Notes under the pieces: model-generated
What the model saw: the letters and a program-made list of their open reading frames with translations, nothing else
What the model was told of the DNA's origin: nothing
The model's database searches: none
Part shown: positions 8,305-17,220 of the stretch, piece by piece
Position numbering within the stretch: the first letter of the stretch is position 1
How the letters are laid out: the number at the start of each line of letters is the position of its first letter
Position numbers and translations under genes: made by a program
From: Anaerophaga thermohalophila str. Valhall
Lineage (GTDB): Bacteria; Bacteroidota; Bacteroidia; Bacteroidales; Marinilabiliaceae
Direction of reading: 5' to 3'
NCBI RefSeq assembly: GCF_000250735.1
Contig: NZ_AHZV01000102.1
Coordinates: 1 to 39,541 of the forward strand
Length of the DNA stretch: 39,541 nt

Positions 8305-8598
8305 ATGGTTGATCCAAATACAGAATTGGTTGCTGAATTGGGAAATCGGATTGACCGACTGGCAGAATTGTATCAGAATGCGAGGCGTGAAAACGAACTG
8401 TTACGTAATGAAGTCGCGCAGCTTACCGGCCAGTTAAAAGAAGCGATTGCTTCAAAAGCAGAGGCGGAAGAGCAACTCGGGCATACCAAAATGGCCAAAG
8501 TGCTTGAGAGTGCTCCGGAGGATGTTCAGCAAACCAAAAGCAGGATTAGCCAAATTGTGCGGGAAATTGACAAGTGCATTGCACTTTTAAATCGTTAA
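8305..8598 (+). CDS. Small coiled-coil protein encoded upstream of zapA
   Basis: A 97-residue, charged protein. Residues about 5-65 have heptad-like spacing of leucines and alanines (LGNRIDRLAELYQNARREN, LLRNEVAQLTGQLKEAI), predicting a parallel coiled coil, followed by a second helix ending in KCIALLNR. No signal peptide or membrane segment. It sits 9 bp before zapA and is probably cotranscribed. Size, coiled-coil nature and position recall ZapB-like partners of ZapA in the division ring, but I see no diagnostic ZapB motif, so the division role is inference from context. Confidence 0.7.
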   Translation: MVDPNTELVAELGNRIDRLAELYQNARRENELLRNEVAQLTGQLKEAIASKAEAEEQLGHTKMAKVLESAPEDVQQTKSRISQIVREIDKCIALLNR

Positions 8599-8607
8599 GT
8601 ACATTAA

Positions 8608-8898
8608 ATGGATGACAAGCTTTCCATAAGAGTGAATGTAGCAGACCGGTATTATCCCCTGCGTATCGACAGGGATGATGAGGAAAAGATAAGGAAGGCT
8701 GCACGTCTTATTAATGAGAAGGTTTTACAGTATAAACAACGGTATCATGACAAAGATGTCCAGGATTTTCTGGCCATGGCTTCGTTACAATATGTTATTA
8801 AGATGTTGGAGCTCGAGAATAAACACGATCATTCACCAATAATTGATGCCGTTAAAGACTTAAACGATAAATTGGATGCAATTTTAGCGGAAGAATAA
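8608..8898 (+). CDS. zapA: Cell division protein ZapA
   Basis: A 96-residue protein that binds FtsZ and promotes bundling of Z-ring filaments in the cytoplasm. The N-terminal beta-rich part (KLSIRVNVADRYYPLRI) and the DDEEKIRKAARLINEKV helix are typical of ZapA; the C-terminal helix (MASLQYVIKMLELENK to the end) is the dimer/tetramer coiled coil. It follows the small coiled-coil gene by 9 bp and precedes a folded RNA element and rny, a common Bacteroidota order. Confidence 0.92.
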   Translation: MDDKLSIRVNVADRYYPLRIDRDDEEKIRKAARLINEKVLQYKQRYHDKDVQDFLAMASLQYVIKMLELENKHDHSPIIDAVKDLNDKLDAILAEE

Positions 8899-8924
8899 CC
8901 GTTTTTGCATAATATATTAGTTAC

Positions 8925-9000
8925 CCGCACTTTATCCTGAATGCACCGAATGTTTTATTCCGGTGCATGAAGTTTTTCAGGACAAAGTTGCGGTTTTTTT
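8925..9000 (+). ncRNA. Strongly folded RNA element between zapA and rny (terminator/attenuator or small RNA)
   Basis: Two stacked stems can be read directly. The outer stem pairs CCGCA/TGCGG (8925-8929 with 8989-8993), then CTTT/AAAG and TCCTGA/TCAGGA. The inner stem pairs ATGCACCG with CGGTGCAT, extended by AAT/ATT around a small T-rich loop. An asymmetric 3'-side bulge (GAAGTTTTT) separates the stems, and seven T follow at 8994-9000. It may simply terminate the zapA transcript 27 bp before rny. The long bulged stem, and the fact that many bacteria carry 6S RNA next to zapA, leave a small RNA possible, but at about 76 nt it is much shorter than 6S. Confidence 0.55.
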
Positions 9001-9026
9001 GTTTCATAAGTTAAAACAGAATTCTA

Positions 9027-10565
9027 ATGGGAATAACAGAAATAGTAATAGCAATTGTAGCTTTTGTTGCCGGTGGCGGCCTGACCTGGGTGCTGATATA
9101 CAAAGCATTGGGTGCCCGATCACGTAAGATTATCCGGGAGGCAGAGGCCGAAGCTGAAGTGATTAAGAAAGATAAAATACTTCAGGCCAAAGAAAAGTTC
9201 CTACAGCTTAAAGCTGAACATGAAAAAGAAATCAATGCCCGTAATTCAAAGATTATTGCTGCAGAGAACAAACTCAAACAAAAAGAGACTGCGTTCTCTC
9301 AAAAGATGGAAGAATTTCAGAGAAAAAAGAAAGAAAATGATGTCATACGGGAGAATCTTGATCAACAGCTGGAACTGGTAGAAAAGAAAAGTGAAGACCT
9401 GGAAAGAACGCATAAGCGTCAGGTAGAGCAATTAGAAGCCATTTCCGGAATGTCGGCCGAGGAAGCCAAAGAGATGCTTGTTGAATCGCTTAAAGCTGAG
9501 GCCAAAACCGAGGCGATGTCGTACATCAATGACATAATGGATGAGGCACGTATTAATGCAAATAAGGAGGCCAAACGAATTGTTCTTCAGACCATTCAGC
9601 GTACTGCCACCGAAACCGCTATCGAAAATTCGGTGACCATTTTCCATATCGATTCTGACGAGATAAAGGGACGAATTATTGGCCGTGAAGGACGAAATAT
9701 CAGGGCCCTGGAGGCTGCAACAGGTGTTGAGATCATAGTGGATGACACACCCGAGGCCATTGTACTCTCAGGATTCGATCCTATGCGTCGCGAAGTGGCA
9801 CGCCTTGCTCTTCATCAGTTGGTGACCGACGGGAGAATACACCCGGCACGCATCGAAGAGGTTGTCAATAAAGTGCGTAAACAGGTGGAAGAGGAGATGA
9901 TTGAGAATGGGAAACGCACAGCCATTGACCTGGGGGTTCACGGACTTCACCCCGAGCTTATTAAATTAATAGGTAAAATGAAGTATCGTTCCTCTTACGG
10001 TCAGAACCTTTTACAGCACAGCAGGGAGACTGCCAACCTGTGCGCCATTATGGCTTCTGAACTGGGCTTGAATACTAAAAAGGCAAAACGCGCCGGACTT
10101 CTCCACGATATTGGAAAAGTGAGTGATGAAGACCCTGATCTTCCGCACGCTATTCTTGGAATGAAACTGGCCGAAAAGTTTAAAGAGAAACCGGATATCT
10201 GCAACGCTATTGGTGCCCACCATGATGAGGTGGAAATGACAAGTATGATTTCACCTATTGTTCAGGTCTGCGATGCCATCTCGGGTGCAAGGCCGGGTGC
10301 CCGTCGAGAGGTTGTGGAAGCTTATATTAAGCGACTTAAAGACCTGGAAACCCTGGCTTTGTCATATCCGGGTGTGCTAAAAACTTATGCTATCCAGGCA
10401 GGACGTGAACTAAGAGTAATTGTGGGAAGTGAAAAAGTGAGTGATCATGAAGCAGACCAGCTTTCTGCCGAGATTGCACGAAAAATACAAACTGAAATGA
10501 CTTACCCGGGACAGGTAAAAATAACAGTCATCAGAGAGACCCGTGCAATTAGTTTTGCAAAATAA
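9027..10565 (+). CDS. rny: Ribonuclease Y
   Basis: A 512-residue membrane-anchored endoribonuclease that starts mRNA decay. Residues 4-26 form one transmembrane helix ([20 protein letters not shown]). Residues about 30-200 are a long charged coiled coil. A KH RNA-binding domain follows ([19 protein letters not shown] near residues 215-233), and then an HD metallohydrolase domain with HSRETANL and LLHDIGK (about 330-365) and the later HHDEVE. Length and order match RNase Y. The start ATG 9027 places the membrane helix at the extreme N-terminus. Bounded by the folded element upstream and a terminator downstream. Confidence 0.97.
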   Translation: MGITEIVIAIVAFVAGGGLTWVLIYKALGARSRKIIREAEAEAEVIKKDKILQAKEKFLQLKAEHEKEINARNSKIIAAENKLKQKETAFSQKMEEFQRKKKENDVIRENLDQQLELVEKKSEDLERTHKRQVEQLEAISGMSAEEAKEMLVESLKAEAKTEAMSYINDIMDEARINANKEAKRIVLQTIQRTATETAIENSVTIFHIDSDEIKGRIIGREGRNIRALEAATGVEIIVDDTPEAIVLSGFDPMRREVARLALHQLVTDGRIHPARIEEVVNKVRKQVEEEMIENGKRTAIDLGVHGLHPELIKLIGKMKYRSSYGQNLLQHSRETANLCAIMASELGLNTKKAKRAGLLHDIGKVSDEDPDLPHAILGMKLAEKFKEKPDICNAIGAHHDEVEMTSMISPIVQVCDAISGARPGARREVVEAYIKRLKDLETLALSYPGVLKTYAIQAGRELRVIVGSEKVSDHEADQLSAEIARKIQTEMTYPGQVKITVIRETRAISFAK

Positions 10566-10601
10566 ACGGATAAATACATCCGATTTTATTACATCTTAAT
10601 C

Positions 10602-10630
10602 AAAAAAAAGCGGCGCCTGCCGCTTTTTTT
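10602..10630. terminator. Bidirectional-type terminator after rny
   Basis: AGCGGC at 10609-10614 pairs with GCCGCT at 10619-10624 around a GCCT loop, with an A-run before and a T-run after (10624-10630). It lies 37 bp after the rny stop. Confidence 0.9.
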
Positions 10631-10730
10631 GCAAATTTGCCGGAGTTAGTAAATTACTTGCACGGTTTACTAATAGTGAGTGACTGTTTTTCCAATAACC
10701 ATTAACCACCCTAATACCCTGCACCTATAT

Positions 10731-10823
10731 TAAGGTTAAGGTTGAGGCTGAGGTTAAGGCAGAGGTTAAGGCAGAGGCTAAGGCAGAGGTTGAGGTTGAG
10801 GTTGAGGTTGAGGTTGAGGTTAA
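10731..10823. repeat. Hexanucleotide tandem repeat (GGTTGA/GGTTAA/GGCAGA units)
   Basis: About fifteen 6-bp units with few variants (GGTTAA, GGTTGA, GGCTGA, GGCAGA), most uniform in the last third. It lies in the roughly 595-bp gene-free stretch between rny and the epimerase gene. That stretch also holds common intergenic filler and the nonamer array described next; nothing coding is seen. Confidence 0.9.
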
Positions 10824-11002
10824 ACCATATAAGACATATAAGAACATAAAAAATTAAGTTACATCATAGATAACACAGATTCCTTGCCAGCAAAGCGGCA
10901 GAGCCGGGCGAACACAGATTTTTCAATTACCAATTAACCAGCAACCAGCACCCCGTGCCCGTACTCCCTGACCCCCGAATGGAAGAACGGCCAGCCCGCA
11001 GT

Positions 11003-11155
11003 ACCCAACAACCCCAACAACCCCAACAACCCTAACAACCCTAACAACCCTAACAACCTTAACAACCTTAACAACCCTAACAACCCTAACAACCCTAACA
11101 ACCTTAGCAACGCTAACACCCCTAACAATTCTAATAATCTAACAATCTAACAATC
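11003..11155. repeat. Nonanucleotide tandem array (AACAACCCT-type) reaching the epimerase start codon
   Basis: About sixteen 9-bp units (CAACCCTAA with C/T variants) decay gradually into TCTAACAA units and end 5 bp before the ATG at 11161. The array replaces the expected promoter/leader region of the epimerase gene. The opposite strand gives a leucine/glycine-repeat reading frame, which is an artefact of the array. Confidence 0.92.
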
Positions 11156-11160
11156 CATAT

Positions 11161-12156
11161 ATGAGCATAATCACAGGGAAAAAAGTTCTGGTTACCGGAG
11201 GGGCCGGTTTTATCGGATCAAATTTGATTGAGAAGCTTCTAAAACAGGATAATCAGGTTCGATGTCTGGATAACTTTTCGACAGGAAAACGGGGAAATAT
11301 CACTTCTTTTCTTAAAAATTCAGCCTTTGAATTGATGGAAGGAGATATACGCAATCTGGAAATCTGCCGGCGTGCAGTTAAAGATACAGACATAGTACTT
11401 CATCAGGCAGCGCTAGGGTCGGTACCTCGCTCCATAAATGATCCGATAACCACAAACGATGTAAATATTGGCGGGTTTCTGAACATACTGGTGGCTGCCC
11501 GCGATGCCAGCGTTAAACGTGTGGTTTATGCTGCCAGCTCCTCAACTTATGGCGATAGCGAAGAAATGCCCAAGATAGAGGACAAAATCGGTAAACCGCT
11601 TTCTCCCTATGCTATAACAAAATATGTGGATGAGCTTTATGCCGACGTGTTTGCAAAATTGTATGACATGGAACTTGTCGGCCTGCGCTATTTTAATGTT
11701 TTCGGTCCCAGACAGGATCCCGACGGAGCCTATGCAGCCGTTATCCCAAAATTTGTGAGCGCACTAATCAACAAACAGTCACCGGTGGTTAACGGGGACG
11801 GAACTTTTTCGCGTGATTTTACATACGTGGCGAATGTGGTTCAGGCCAATGAACTGGCGGCAACCATTGATTCACCAGAAGCCATCAATACGGTTTATAA
11901 TGTTGCTTATGGTGAGCGAACTTCTTTAAATCAGTTGGTAGAATACCTGAAAGAGCTCCTTTCGGTATATGATGTCGAAATAGCCAATGTTAAAGTAGAA
12001 TACGGACCTGAGCGAAAAGGGGATGTCCCGCATTCGTTGGCATCTATCGACAGAGCAAAACAATTGTTGGGATATAATCCTGAGTATGATGTGGCTCGCG
12101 GACTTAAAGAAGCCATTCATTGGTACTGGGAGAATTTGTCAGATGATAAAATTTAA
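11161..12156 (+). CDS. NAD-dependent UDP-N-acetylhexosamine 4-epimerase, WbpP/TviC-like
   Basis: A 331-residue extended short-chain dehydrogenase/reductase. Residues 9-18 carry the Rossmann motif [20 protein letters not shown] holds the catalytic Ser/Thr and SPYAITKYV the Tyr-x3-Lys pair. [15 protein letters not shown] and [22 protein letters not shown] are characteristic of the WbpP/TviC group, which converts UDP-GlcNAc to UDP-GalNAc (or the uronic acid forms). It would supply precursor for capsule, O-antigen or other surface glycan. Substrate assignment is by motif resemblance. The start codon abuts a tandem repeat. The next gene is 229 bp away, so it may have its own transcript. Confidence 0.88.
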   Translation: MSIITGKKVLVTGGAGFIGSNLIEKLLKQDNQVRCLDNFSTGKRGNITSFLKNSAFELMEGDIRNLEICRRAVKDTDIVLHQAALGSVPRSINDPITTNDVNIGGFLNILVAARDASVKRVVYAASSSTYGDSEEMPKIEDKIGKPLSPYAITKYVDELYADVFAKLYDMELVGLRYFNVFGPRQDPDGAYAAVIPKFVSALINKQSPVVNGDGTFSRDFTYVANVVQANELAATIDSPEAINTVYNVAYGERTSLNQLVEYLKELLSVYDVEIANVKVEYGPERKGDVPHSLASIDRAKQLLGYNPEYDVARGLKEAIHWYWENLSDDKI

Positions 12157-12250
12157 CCGCATCGGTTGTATCCGTGTAAGATTGTTTTAAGAAGAAAATG
12201 CTTTCAAAGGCTTGAGTTCATGCCCATTTATTGTAAATTTGCGATTATTG

Positions 12251-12294
12251 GTGCTCGTCAATAAACTCGTAAAAATTTGCACAACATGTGTGTG
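12251..12294 (-). mobile_element. Truncated MITE fragment (right end only)
   Basis: Forty-four bases beginning GTGCTCGTCAATAAACTCG and ending ACATGTGTGTG match the right terminus of copies B and C read outside-in. The homology stops where the internal TGTCTGTTCAG should follow. Only the end remains, so it is probably a deletion relic. Confidence 0.65.
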
Positions 12295-12385
12295 ATTTTT
12301 TTGAGTATGACAGCAGCTGTAAACATCACTACTGACTAACAACTATTGACTAATTTTATGAATAACAGTTAATTGATATTATACA

Positions 12386-13501
12386 ATGGCAAAAGTAGCT
12401 CTCATCACCGGTATAACCGGACAGGATGGCGCCTATCTTTCAGAATTTTTGTTGAAGAAAGGCTATATTGTTCACGGAATTAAACGACGCAGTTCTCTTT
12501 TTAATACCGAACGCATCGATCATCTTTATCAGGATCCGCATGTGGAACATCGCAATTTTTTCCTGCATTACGGCGACCTGACCGACTCCACCAACCTTAT
12601 TCGTATCATTCAGGAGGTTCAGCCCGACGAAATATACAACCTTGCAGCAATGTCACATGTTCAGGTGAGTTTTGATACACCTGAATACACAGCCAATGCC
12701 GATGGTGTAGGTACACTCCGTATCCTTGAGGCGATCAGGCTGTTGGGGATGACCAAAAAGACCAGGTTTTATCAGGCCTCAACAAGTGAACTTTACGGTT
12801 TGGTGCAGGAAGTTCCGCAAACCGAGAAAACACCGTTCTATCCGCGTTCTCCTTATGCTGTCGCCAAACTTTACGGTTACTGGATCACTGTCAACTATCG
12901 TGAAGCCTACGATATGTTTGCCTGTAACGGCATATTATTTAATCATGAGTCACCTATCCGGGGTGAAACATTTGTAACCAGGAAAATTACCCGTGCCGTT
13001 GCTCGTATCGCGCTGGGACTCCAAAGAAAGGTTTATCTCGGTAATTTGTCAGCAAAGCGTGACTGGGGGCATGCCAAAGATTATGTGAAGGCTATGTATT
13101 TGATGCTGCAGCAGGAGAAACCCGATGACTATGTGGTGGCTACAGGTGTAACAACATCGGTTCGGGATTTTGTTATCCGCGCATTTTCTGAAGCCGGTAT
13201 TGAAATTGAGTTTAAGGGTGATGGTGTTGAAGAAAAAGGTTATGTGACAAAATGTAATAATCCTGAATATCAGATTGAAAAAGGAAGTTGCGTTGTAGAA
13301 GTAGATCCACGATATTTCCGGCCCACGGAGGTCGATTTACTGATTGGAGACCCTTCAAAAGCTAAAAAGAATCTTGGATGGGAGCCTCAATATGACTTAA
13401 ACGGTTTGGTGAAAGATATGATGCAGTCGGACCTGAAATTGATGAAGCGTGACAAATTCCTGAATGATGGTGGCTACCATACATTAAATTATTACGAGTG
13501 A
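12386..13501 (+). CDS. gmd: GDP-mannose 4,6-dehydratase
   Basis: A 371-residue SDR enzyme making GDP-4-keto-6-deoxy-D-mannose from GDP-D-mannose, the first step to GDP-L-fucose and related sugars. Shown by the NADP-binding motif [12 protein letters not shown] (residues 7-18), [19 protein letters not shown], the STSELYG catalytic Thr/Glu segment, [12 protein letters not shown] (Tyr-x3-Lys) and [18 protein letters not shown]. Length is typical. The stop overlaps the next gene's start by one base (TGATG), so the two enzymes are translationally coupled. Confidence 0.97.
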   Translation: MAKVALITGITGQDGAYLSEFLLKKGYIVHGIKRRSSLFNTERIDHLYQDPHVEHRNFFLHYGDLTDSTNLIRIIQEVQPDEIYNLAAMSHVQVSFDTPEYTANADGVGTLRILEAIRLLGMTKKTRFYQASTSELYGLVQEVPQTEKTPFYPRSPYAVAKLYGYWITVNYREAYDMFACNGILFNHESPIRGETFVTRKITRAVARIALGLQRKVYLGNLSAKRDWGHAKDYVKAMYLMLQQEKPDDYVVATGVTTSVRDFVIRAFSEAGIEIEFKGDGVEEKGYVTKCNNPEYQIEKGSCVVEVDPRYFRPTEVDLLIGDPSKAKKNLGWEPQYDLNGLVKDMMQSDLKLMKRDKFLNDGGYHTLNYYE

Positions 13502-14589
13502 TGGAGAAAAACAGTAAAATATATGTAGCAGGACACAGAGGGTTGGTGGGCTCGGCCATAACACGCGAATTGCAAAAACAGGGTTTTAATAACCTGATTC
13601 TGCGAACCCGGGAGCAACTCGATTTGCTGAATCAGAAGGCAGTTGAAGAATTTTTCATGCAGGAAAACCCGGAATATGTGTTTCTTGCTGCTGCACGTGT
13701 GGGTGGCATTCTGGCAAATAATACCTTCAGGGCCGAATTTATCTATCAAAACATTCAGATACAGAACAATATTATTCACTTTTCCAGGGAGTCGGGTGTG
13801 AAGAAACTTATGTTTTTAGGAAGTTCCTGTATTTACCCAAGGGATTGCCCTCAGCCCATGAAGGAAGAACATCTTTTGAACGGACCGCTGGAATATACCA
13901 ACGAACCCTACGCCATTGCTAAAATCGCGGGAATGAAAATGTGCGAATCCTATAACCTTCAATACGGGACTGATTTTATTTCCGTAATGCCTACAAATCT
14001 TTACGGGCCTAATGATAACTATAATCTCATGGGTTCGCATGTTTTGCCGGCCTTGATCCGCAAAATGCATCTGGCTCAGATGTTGAAAAAGAATGATTTG
14101 GAGGGCATACGAAACGATTTTCGCAAAAGACCCGTAGAAGGGGTAGATGCAGAACAAAGTGATGAGATGTTGATCCGAAAACTGGGCGATTTTGGTATCA
14201 TTATAAAAACCAATGGTGAAGTTGAACTCAAACTATGGGGAACTGGTCGTCCGCGCCGTGAGTTTTTGCATTCAGACGATCTGGCAAGGGCTTGTGTTTA
14301 TCTGATGAATGAAGTCAGCTTTCAGGATATTGTGAACGAACGCGGACTAAAGGAAGTGCGAAACACACATATTAACATAGGGGTAGGAGAAGACCTTTCG
14401 ATTGCCGAGCTGGCCGAATTGGTGAAAAATGTTACCGGCTACGAGGGAGAAATTAGCTGGGATGATTCCAAACCGGATGGCACTTCCAGAAAATTACTGG
14501 ATGTAAGCCGGCTTAACAGGCTCGGGTTTAATGCTTCTGTTCCGCTTAAGGAGGGAATCGAAGAAGCGTATGATAATTATTTGTCATAA
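13501..14589 (+). CDS. fcl: GDP-L-fucose synthase (GDP-4-keto-6-deoxymannose epimerase/reductase)
   Basis: A 362-residue SDR enzyme completing GDP-L-fucose synthesis. Seen: YVAGHRGLVGSAI (dinucleotide-binding), LFLGSSCIYPRDCPQPM with the catalytic Ser/Cys region, PYAIAKIAGMKMCESY (Tyr-x3-Lys), MPTNLYGPNDNYN, and GTGRPRREFLHSDDLA. It is about 40 residues longer than E. coli WcaG because of an insert near residues 195-240 (RKRPVEGVDAEQSD), a frequent Bacteroidota variant. ATG 13501 is preferred over the GTG one codon earlier because it gives the normal N-terminus. Confidence 0.96.
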   Translation: MEKNSKIYVAGHRGLVGSAITRELQKQGFNNLILRTREQLDLLNQKAVEEFFMQENPEYVFLAAARVGGILANNTFRAEFIYQNIQIQNNIIHFSRESGVKKLMFLGSSCIYPRDCPQPMKEEHLLNGPLEYTNEPYAIAKIAGMKMCESYNLQYGTDFISVMPTNLYGPNDNYNLMGSHVLPALIRKMHLAQMLKKNDLEGIRNDFRKRPVEGVDAEQSDEMLIRKLGDFGIIIKTNGEVELKLWGTGRPRREFLHSDDLARACVYLMNEVSFQDIVNERGLKEVRNTHINIGVGEDLSIAELAELVKNVTGYEGEISWDDSKPDGTSRKLLDVSRLNRLGFNASVPLKEGIEEAYDNYLS

Positions 14590-14759
14590 CTGATTTTTTC
14601 AATGAGTGCAATATAAAAAGCATATTTTTGTCAAAATCAAGGCGTTTTAAATTTTTGTACCGGAGTTAACTCATTGTTAATGAGGATGCAAAAAATTTAA
14701 AACAACACAGAGTTTGGCAATAAAGATGCTTTTTAGACCGGGCTCAAAATCTTTTTTTC

Positions 14760-15812
14760 ATGTACCGAGTCAGGAAATGGATATTTGGTGTCCTAATTGT
14801 ATTTCTTAGTGGCTGTGCATCTTATTCAACCATTGAACTGGATGTGCTAAAGCCTGCTGAAATAGAAATACCTGTTGAGATCGCTTCCGTTGTGGTTGTT
14901 GACAATGCAAGACCGTTTAACGGATCAGACAGTGCGGTTAATAAGATTATTCTGCCCGATCGTAAATATTCGGTTGACACAATCCGGGTTGAAGATTTCG
15001 GGAAAAGAGTCATTGAGTCCTTTTCCGCGACTTTGGAAAGCAAACAATTTTTTGATTCGGTACATGTTGCTAAAGGTTCCTTTAAGAATCCGGCATTGGA
15101 AAATCCTTTGTCTCCCTTGTCAGCCTTCGAAATTGACTCCCTGCTGCGACATTATAATGCACAGGCCGTGATATCCCTTGATTATTACGATTACGGAACA
15201 ACGCTTCGTATTACCGATACACCCGATTTTTATTATTCTACTCTGGATGCACGCAGCAATTCTTATTGGAGAATACATAATGGATTAAATGGAGAAATCA
15301 TGGATGTCCATTTTCAGCGGGATACTATTTTCTGGGAAGGAGCAGGCCTTTCTTTGATGGAGGCCGCAGAGGAGCTTCCATCCATCAGAAAAGCACTGGA
15401 GATGGCAGCTCAGCATGCAGGTGAAAAATATGCCGACTACGTTGCCCCGGGCTGGAATAGTGAAGTCAGACGCTACTATACCCATGGACATCCTTTGTTT
15501 TTCAGGGCATCGGAGTTGATTGCCGGGGGAAACTGGGAAGAGGCCAACAGAATCTGGTATCATGTTTACGAGAACGGGTCGGACAAACAAAGAGCCAGAG
15601 CGGCTTTTAACCTGGCCCTCGGGATGGAAGTGCTTGGTGAGTTTCGTGAAGCTGCTGCCTGGGCTTATCGTTCGATAGAAGCTTATAAGGAACTGGGAGC
15701 GTTGTCGGTTTCGCAAATGGAGAAAGATATTTCTACTCAGTATTACACCCACCTGGCAGTTCGCATACAGGAAAAGAAAAAGCTTGATGAACAATACGGA
15801 ATTGAAGAATAG
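14760..15812 (+). CDS. DUF6340-family lipoprotein with TPR-like C-terminus
   Basis: A 350-residue protein with a lipoprotein signal: basic start MYRVRKW, a hydrophobic run and the lipobox LSGC with Cys19. It is therefore probably lipid-anchored in the cell envelope. The N-terminal half (STIELDVLKPAEIEIPVEIASVVVVDNARP) matches the DUF6340 family of Bacteroidota; residues about 225-330 have the helix-turn-helix spacing of tetratricopeptide repeats (ASELIAGGNWEEANRIWYHVYENG, then ARAAFNLALGMEVLGEFREAAAWA). Function unknown. The end overlaps the DD-carboxypeptidase gene by 26 bp, suggesting shared expression and an envelope role. A TATTTTTG box at 14623-14630 could be its promoter. Confidence 0.82.
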   Translation: MYRVRKWIFGVLIVFLSGCASYSTIELDVLKPAEIEIPVEIASVVVVDNARPFNGSDSAVNKIILPDRKYSVDTIRVEDFGKRVIESFSATLESKQFFDSVHVAKGSFKNPALENPLSPLSAFEIDSLLRHYNAQAVISLDYYDYGTTLRITDTPDFYYSTLDARSNSYWRIHNGLNGEIMDVHFQRDTIFWEGAGLSLMEAAEELPSIRKALEMAAQHAGEKYADYVAPGWNSEVRRYYTHGHPLFFRASELIAGGNWEEANRIWYHVYENGSDKQRARAAFNLALGMEVLGEFREAAAWAYRSIEAYKELGALSVSQMEKDISTQYYTHLAVRIQEKKKLDEQYGIEE

Positions 15813-17220
15813 ACGGAGGGGATTACTTTTTGGTTTATTGATACTTCCCCTTTTCAGTTTGACATCCCGGTCGCAGGCATTGAAGGATGTCCCGGGGCAT
15901 GCCTCAGTTTCGGCCCTTGTTAAAGATTTAAATACCGGCAGAGTTGTCTTCGAACATAATCCGAACAAGAATCTTATAACTGCCAGCCTGATGAAACTGG
16001 TAACCACTGCCACTGCCCTCGATGTTCTGGGCAAAAACTATAAGTTCATAACTCACTTCCGGATTACGGGAGAAATTATCAATGGCACATTAAATGGCGA
16101 TTTGATTATAGAAGGAGGCGGTGATCCTACACTCGGGTCACATTATTTTCCTGGTCAGTCTCCCGGTTCTGTTCTTTCAAGTGTTGGTGAATTTCTGAAA
16201 AAGAAGGGGATAGAACGGATTAATGGCAGAATAGTTGTAGACGAAAGCTATTTAAAAGGTTCTCGATTTCCCTCACAACGGCTTTGGGAAGACATGGGAA
16301 ATTATTATGGTGCTCCGCCTGCTGCTTTGTCGTGGCGTGACAATTCTTTTACTTTGGTACTCCAATCACCCAAAAAAGTTGGCGAAACATGCCATGTAGT
16401 TTCTGTCGTACCTTATACTTCTGATCTGACATTCAGCTGCAGGGTATTATCGGCCTCGCACAACCGCGACAGCGCCTATATTTACGGCCTTCCGGGACTC
16501 GATGAGTGGGAGATACGTGGTTCAATTCCTGCCGGACGTGACTGGTTTGAGATCAAAGGTGCTTTGCCCGAACCCGGACTAACATTTGCTTCGGAGGTAG
16601 CCGGTCTCCTGCAGGGAAATAATGGAATTGGCTTTGTTAAATCCGGGAATAATGAGTGGAGGGATAGCGCGCATCTAATCGGTCAAATTGAGTCTCCTCC
16701 CTTGTCAGAAATAATCAGGGAAATCAATCGGCACAGTCTTAACCTGGCAGCCGATCATTTGTTGGTTGCATTGGGAAAATCTGAAAACAATAACAGGGAA
16801 TCCGAATGGGACAGAGGTATTCGCGTAATCAGGGATTATTGGAAAGATAAAGCCGGGGACTACTACATTGGCATCAATGACGGTAGCGGACTTGCACCGT
16901 TAAGCACTTTGTCGCCGGCTTTCCTGGTTGAGATGCTGACAAATATTTATGAAGAAGAAACGCTTTTTGAGACCTATAAAAATTCACTCTCCGTTAGTGG
17001 TCGCTCCGGAACATTGAAGTATATGTGGCGCAAACCTCCTTTGGCGGGAGTTGTTTACGGCAAAAGCGGTTCTATGAAAGATGTGTTGGGATATGCGGGT
17101 TATATTTTTAAGGATAACAAAAGTCCGCTGGTTTTCGCGGTGATGGTTAATCATCATGGAAAAGAGAATGGTGATATTCGTGATATAATTGAAAAATGGC
17201 TGGAGGGATTGTATCAATGA
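15787..17220 (+). CDS. dacB: D-alanyl-D-alanine carboxypeptidase/endopeptidase, PBP4 (S13) family
   Basis: A 477-residue periplasmic penicillin-binding protein that trims or cleaves peptidoglycan cross-links. Residues 1-30 form a signal peptide (RRRGLLFGLLILPLFSLTSRSQA). The three active-site motifs are present: Ser67-x-x-Lys70 in TASLMK, Ser-Leu-Asn in INRHSLNLAAD near residue 310, and Lys-Ser-Gly in VYGKSGSM near residue 424. The ISDGSGL-type signature appears as GINDGSGLAPL. Length suits class C low-molecular-mass PBPs with an inserted domain. ATG 15787 is used, with a TTG one codon earlier also possible. Overlaps the previous gene by 26 bp and the next by 4 bp (ATGA). Confidence 0.95.
   Translation: MNNTELKNRRRGLLFGLLILPLFSLTSRSQALKDVPGHASVSALVKDLNTGRVVFEHNPNKNLITASLMKLVTTATALDVLGKNYKFITHFRITGEIINGTLNGDLIIEGGGDPTLGSHYFPGQSPGSVLSSVGEFLKKKGIERINGRIVVDESYLKGSRFPSQRLWEDMGNYYGAPPAALSWRDNSFTLVLQSPKKVGETCHVVSVVPYTSDLTFSCRVLSASHNRDSAYIYGLPGLDEWEIRGSIPAGRDWFEIKGALPEPGLTFASEVAGLLQGNNGIGFVKSGNNEWRDSAHLIGQIESPPLSEIIREINRHSLNLAADHLLVALGKSENNNRESEWDRGIRVIRDYWKDKAGDYYIGINDGSGLAPLSTLSPAFLVEMLTNIYEEETLFETYKNSLSVSGRSGTLKYMWRKPPLAGVVYGKSGSMKDVLGYAGYIFKDNKSPLVFAVMVNHHGKENGDIRDIIEKWLEGLYQ

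Noticed and set aside
8925-9000. Full 6S RNA
   Set aside because: The element is about 76 nt, far shorter than 6S RNA, and lacks a large symmetric central bubble.
11003-11155. CRISPR-like or protein-coding array (leucine/glycine-repeat frame on the minus strand)
   Set aside because: Units are 9 bp in direct tandem with no spacers, and the reading frame is only the translated repeat.
15285-16034. 249-codon minus-strand frame across the DUF6340/dacB junction
   Set aside because: It lies antisense to two genes with clear motifs; no family pattern or signal was seen.
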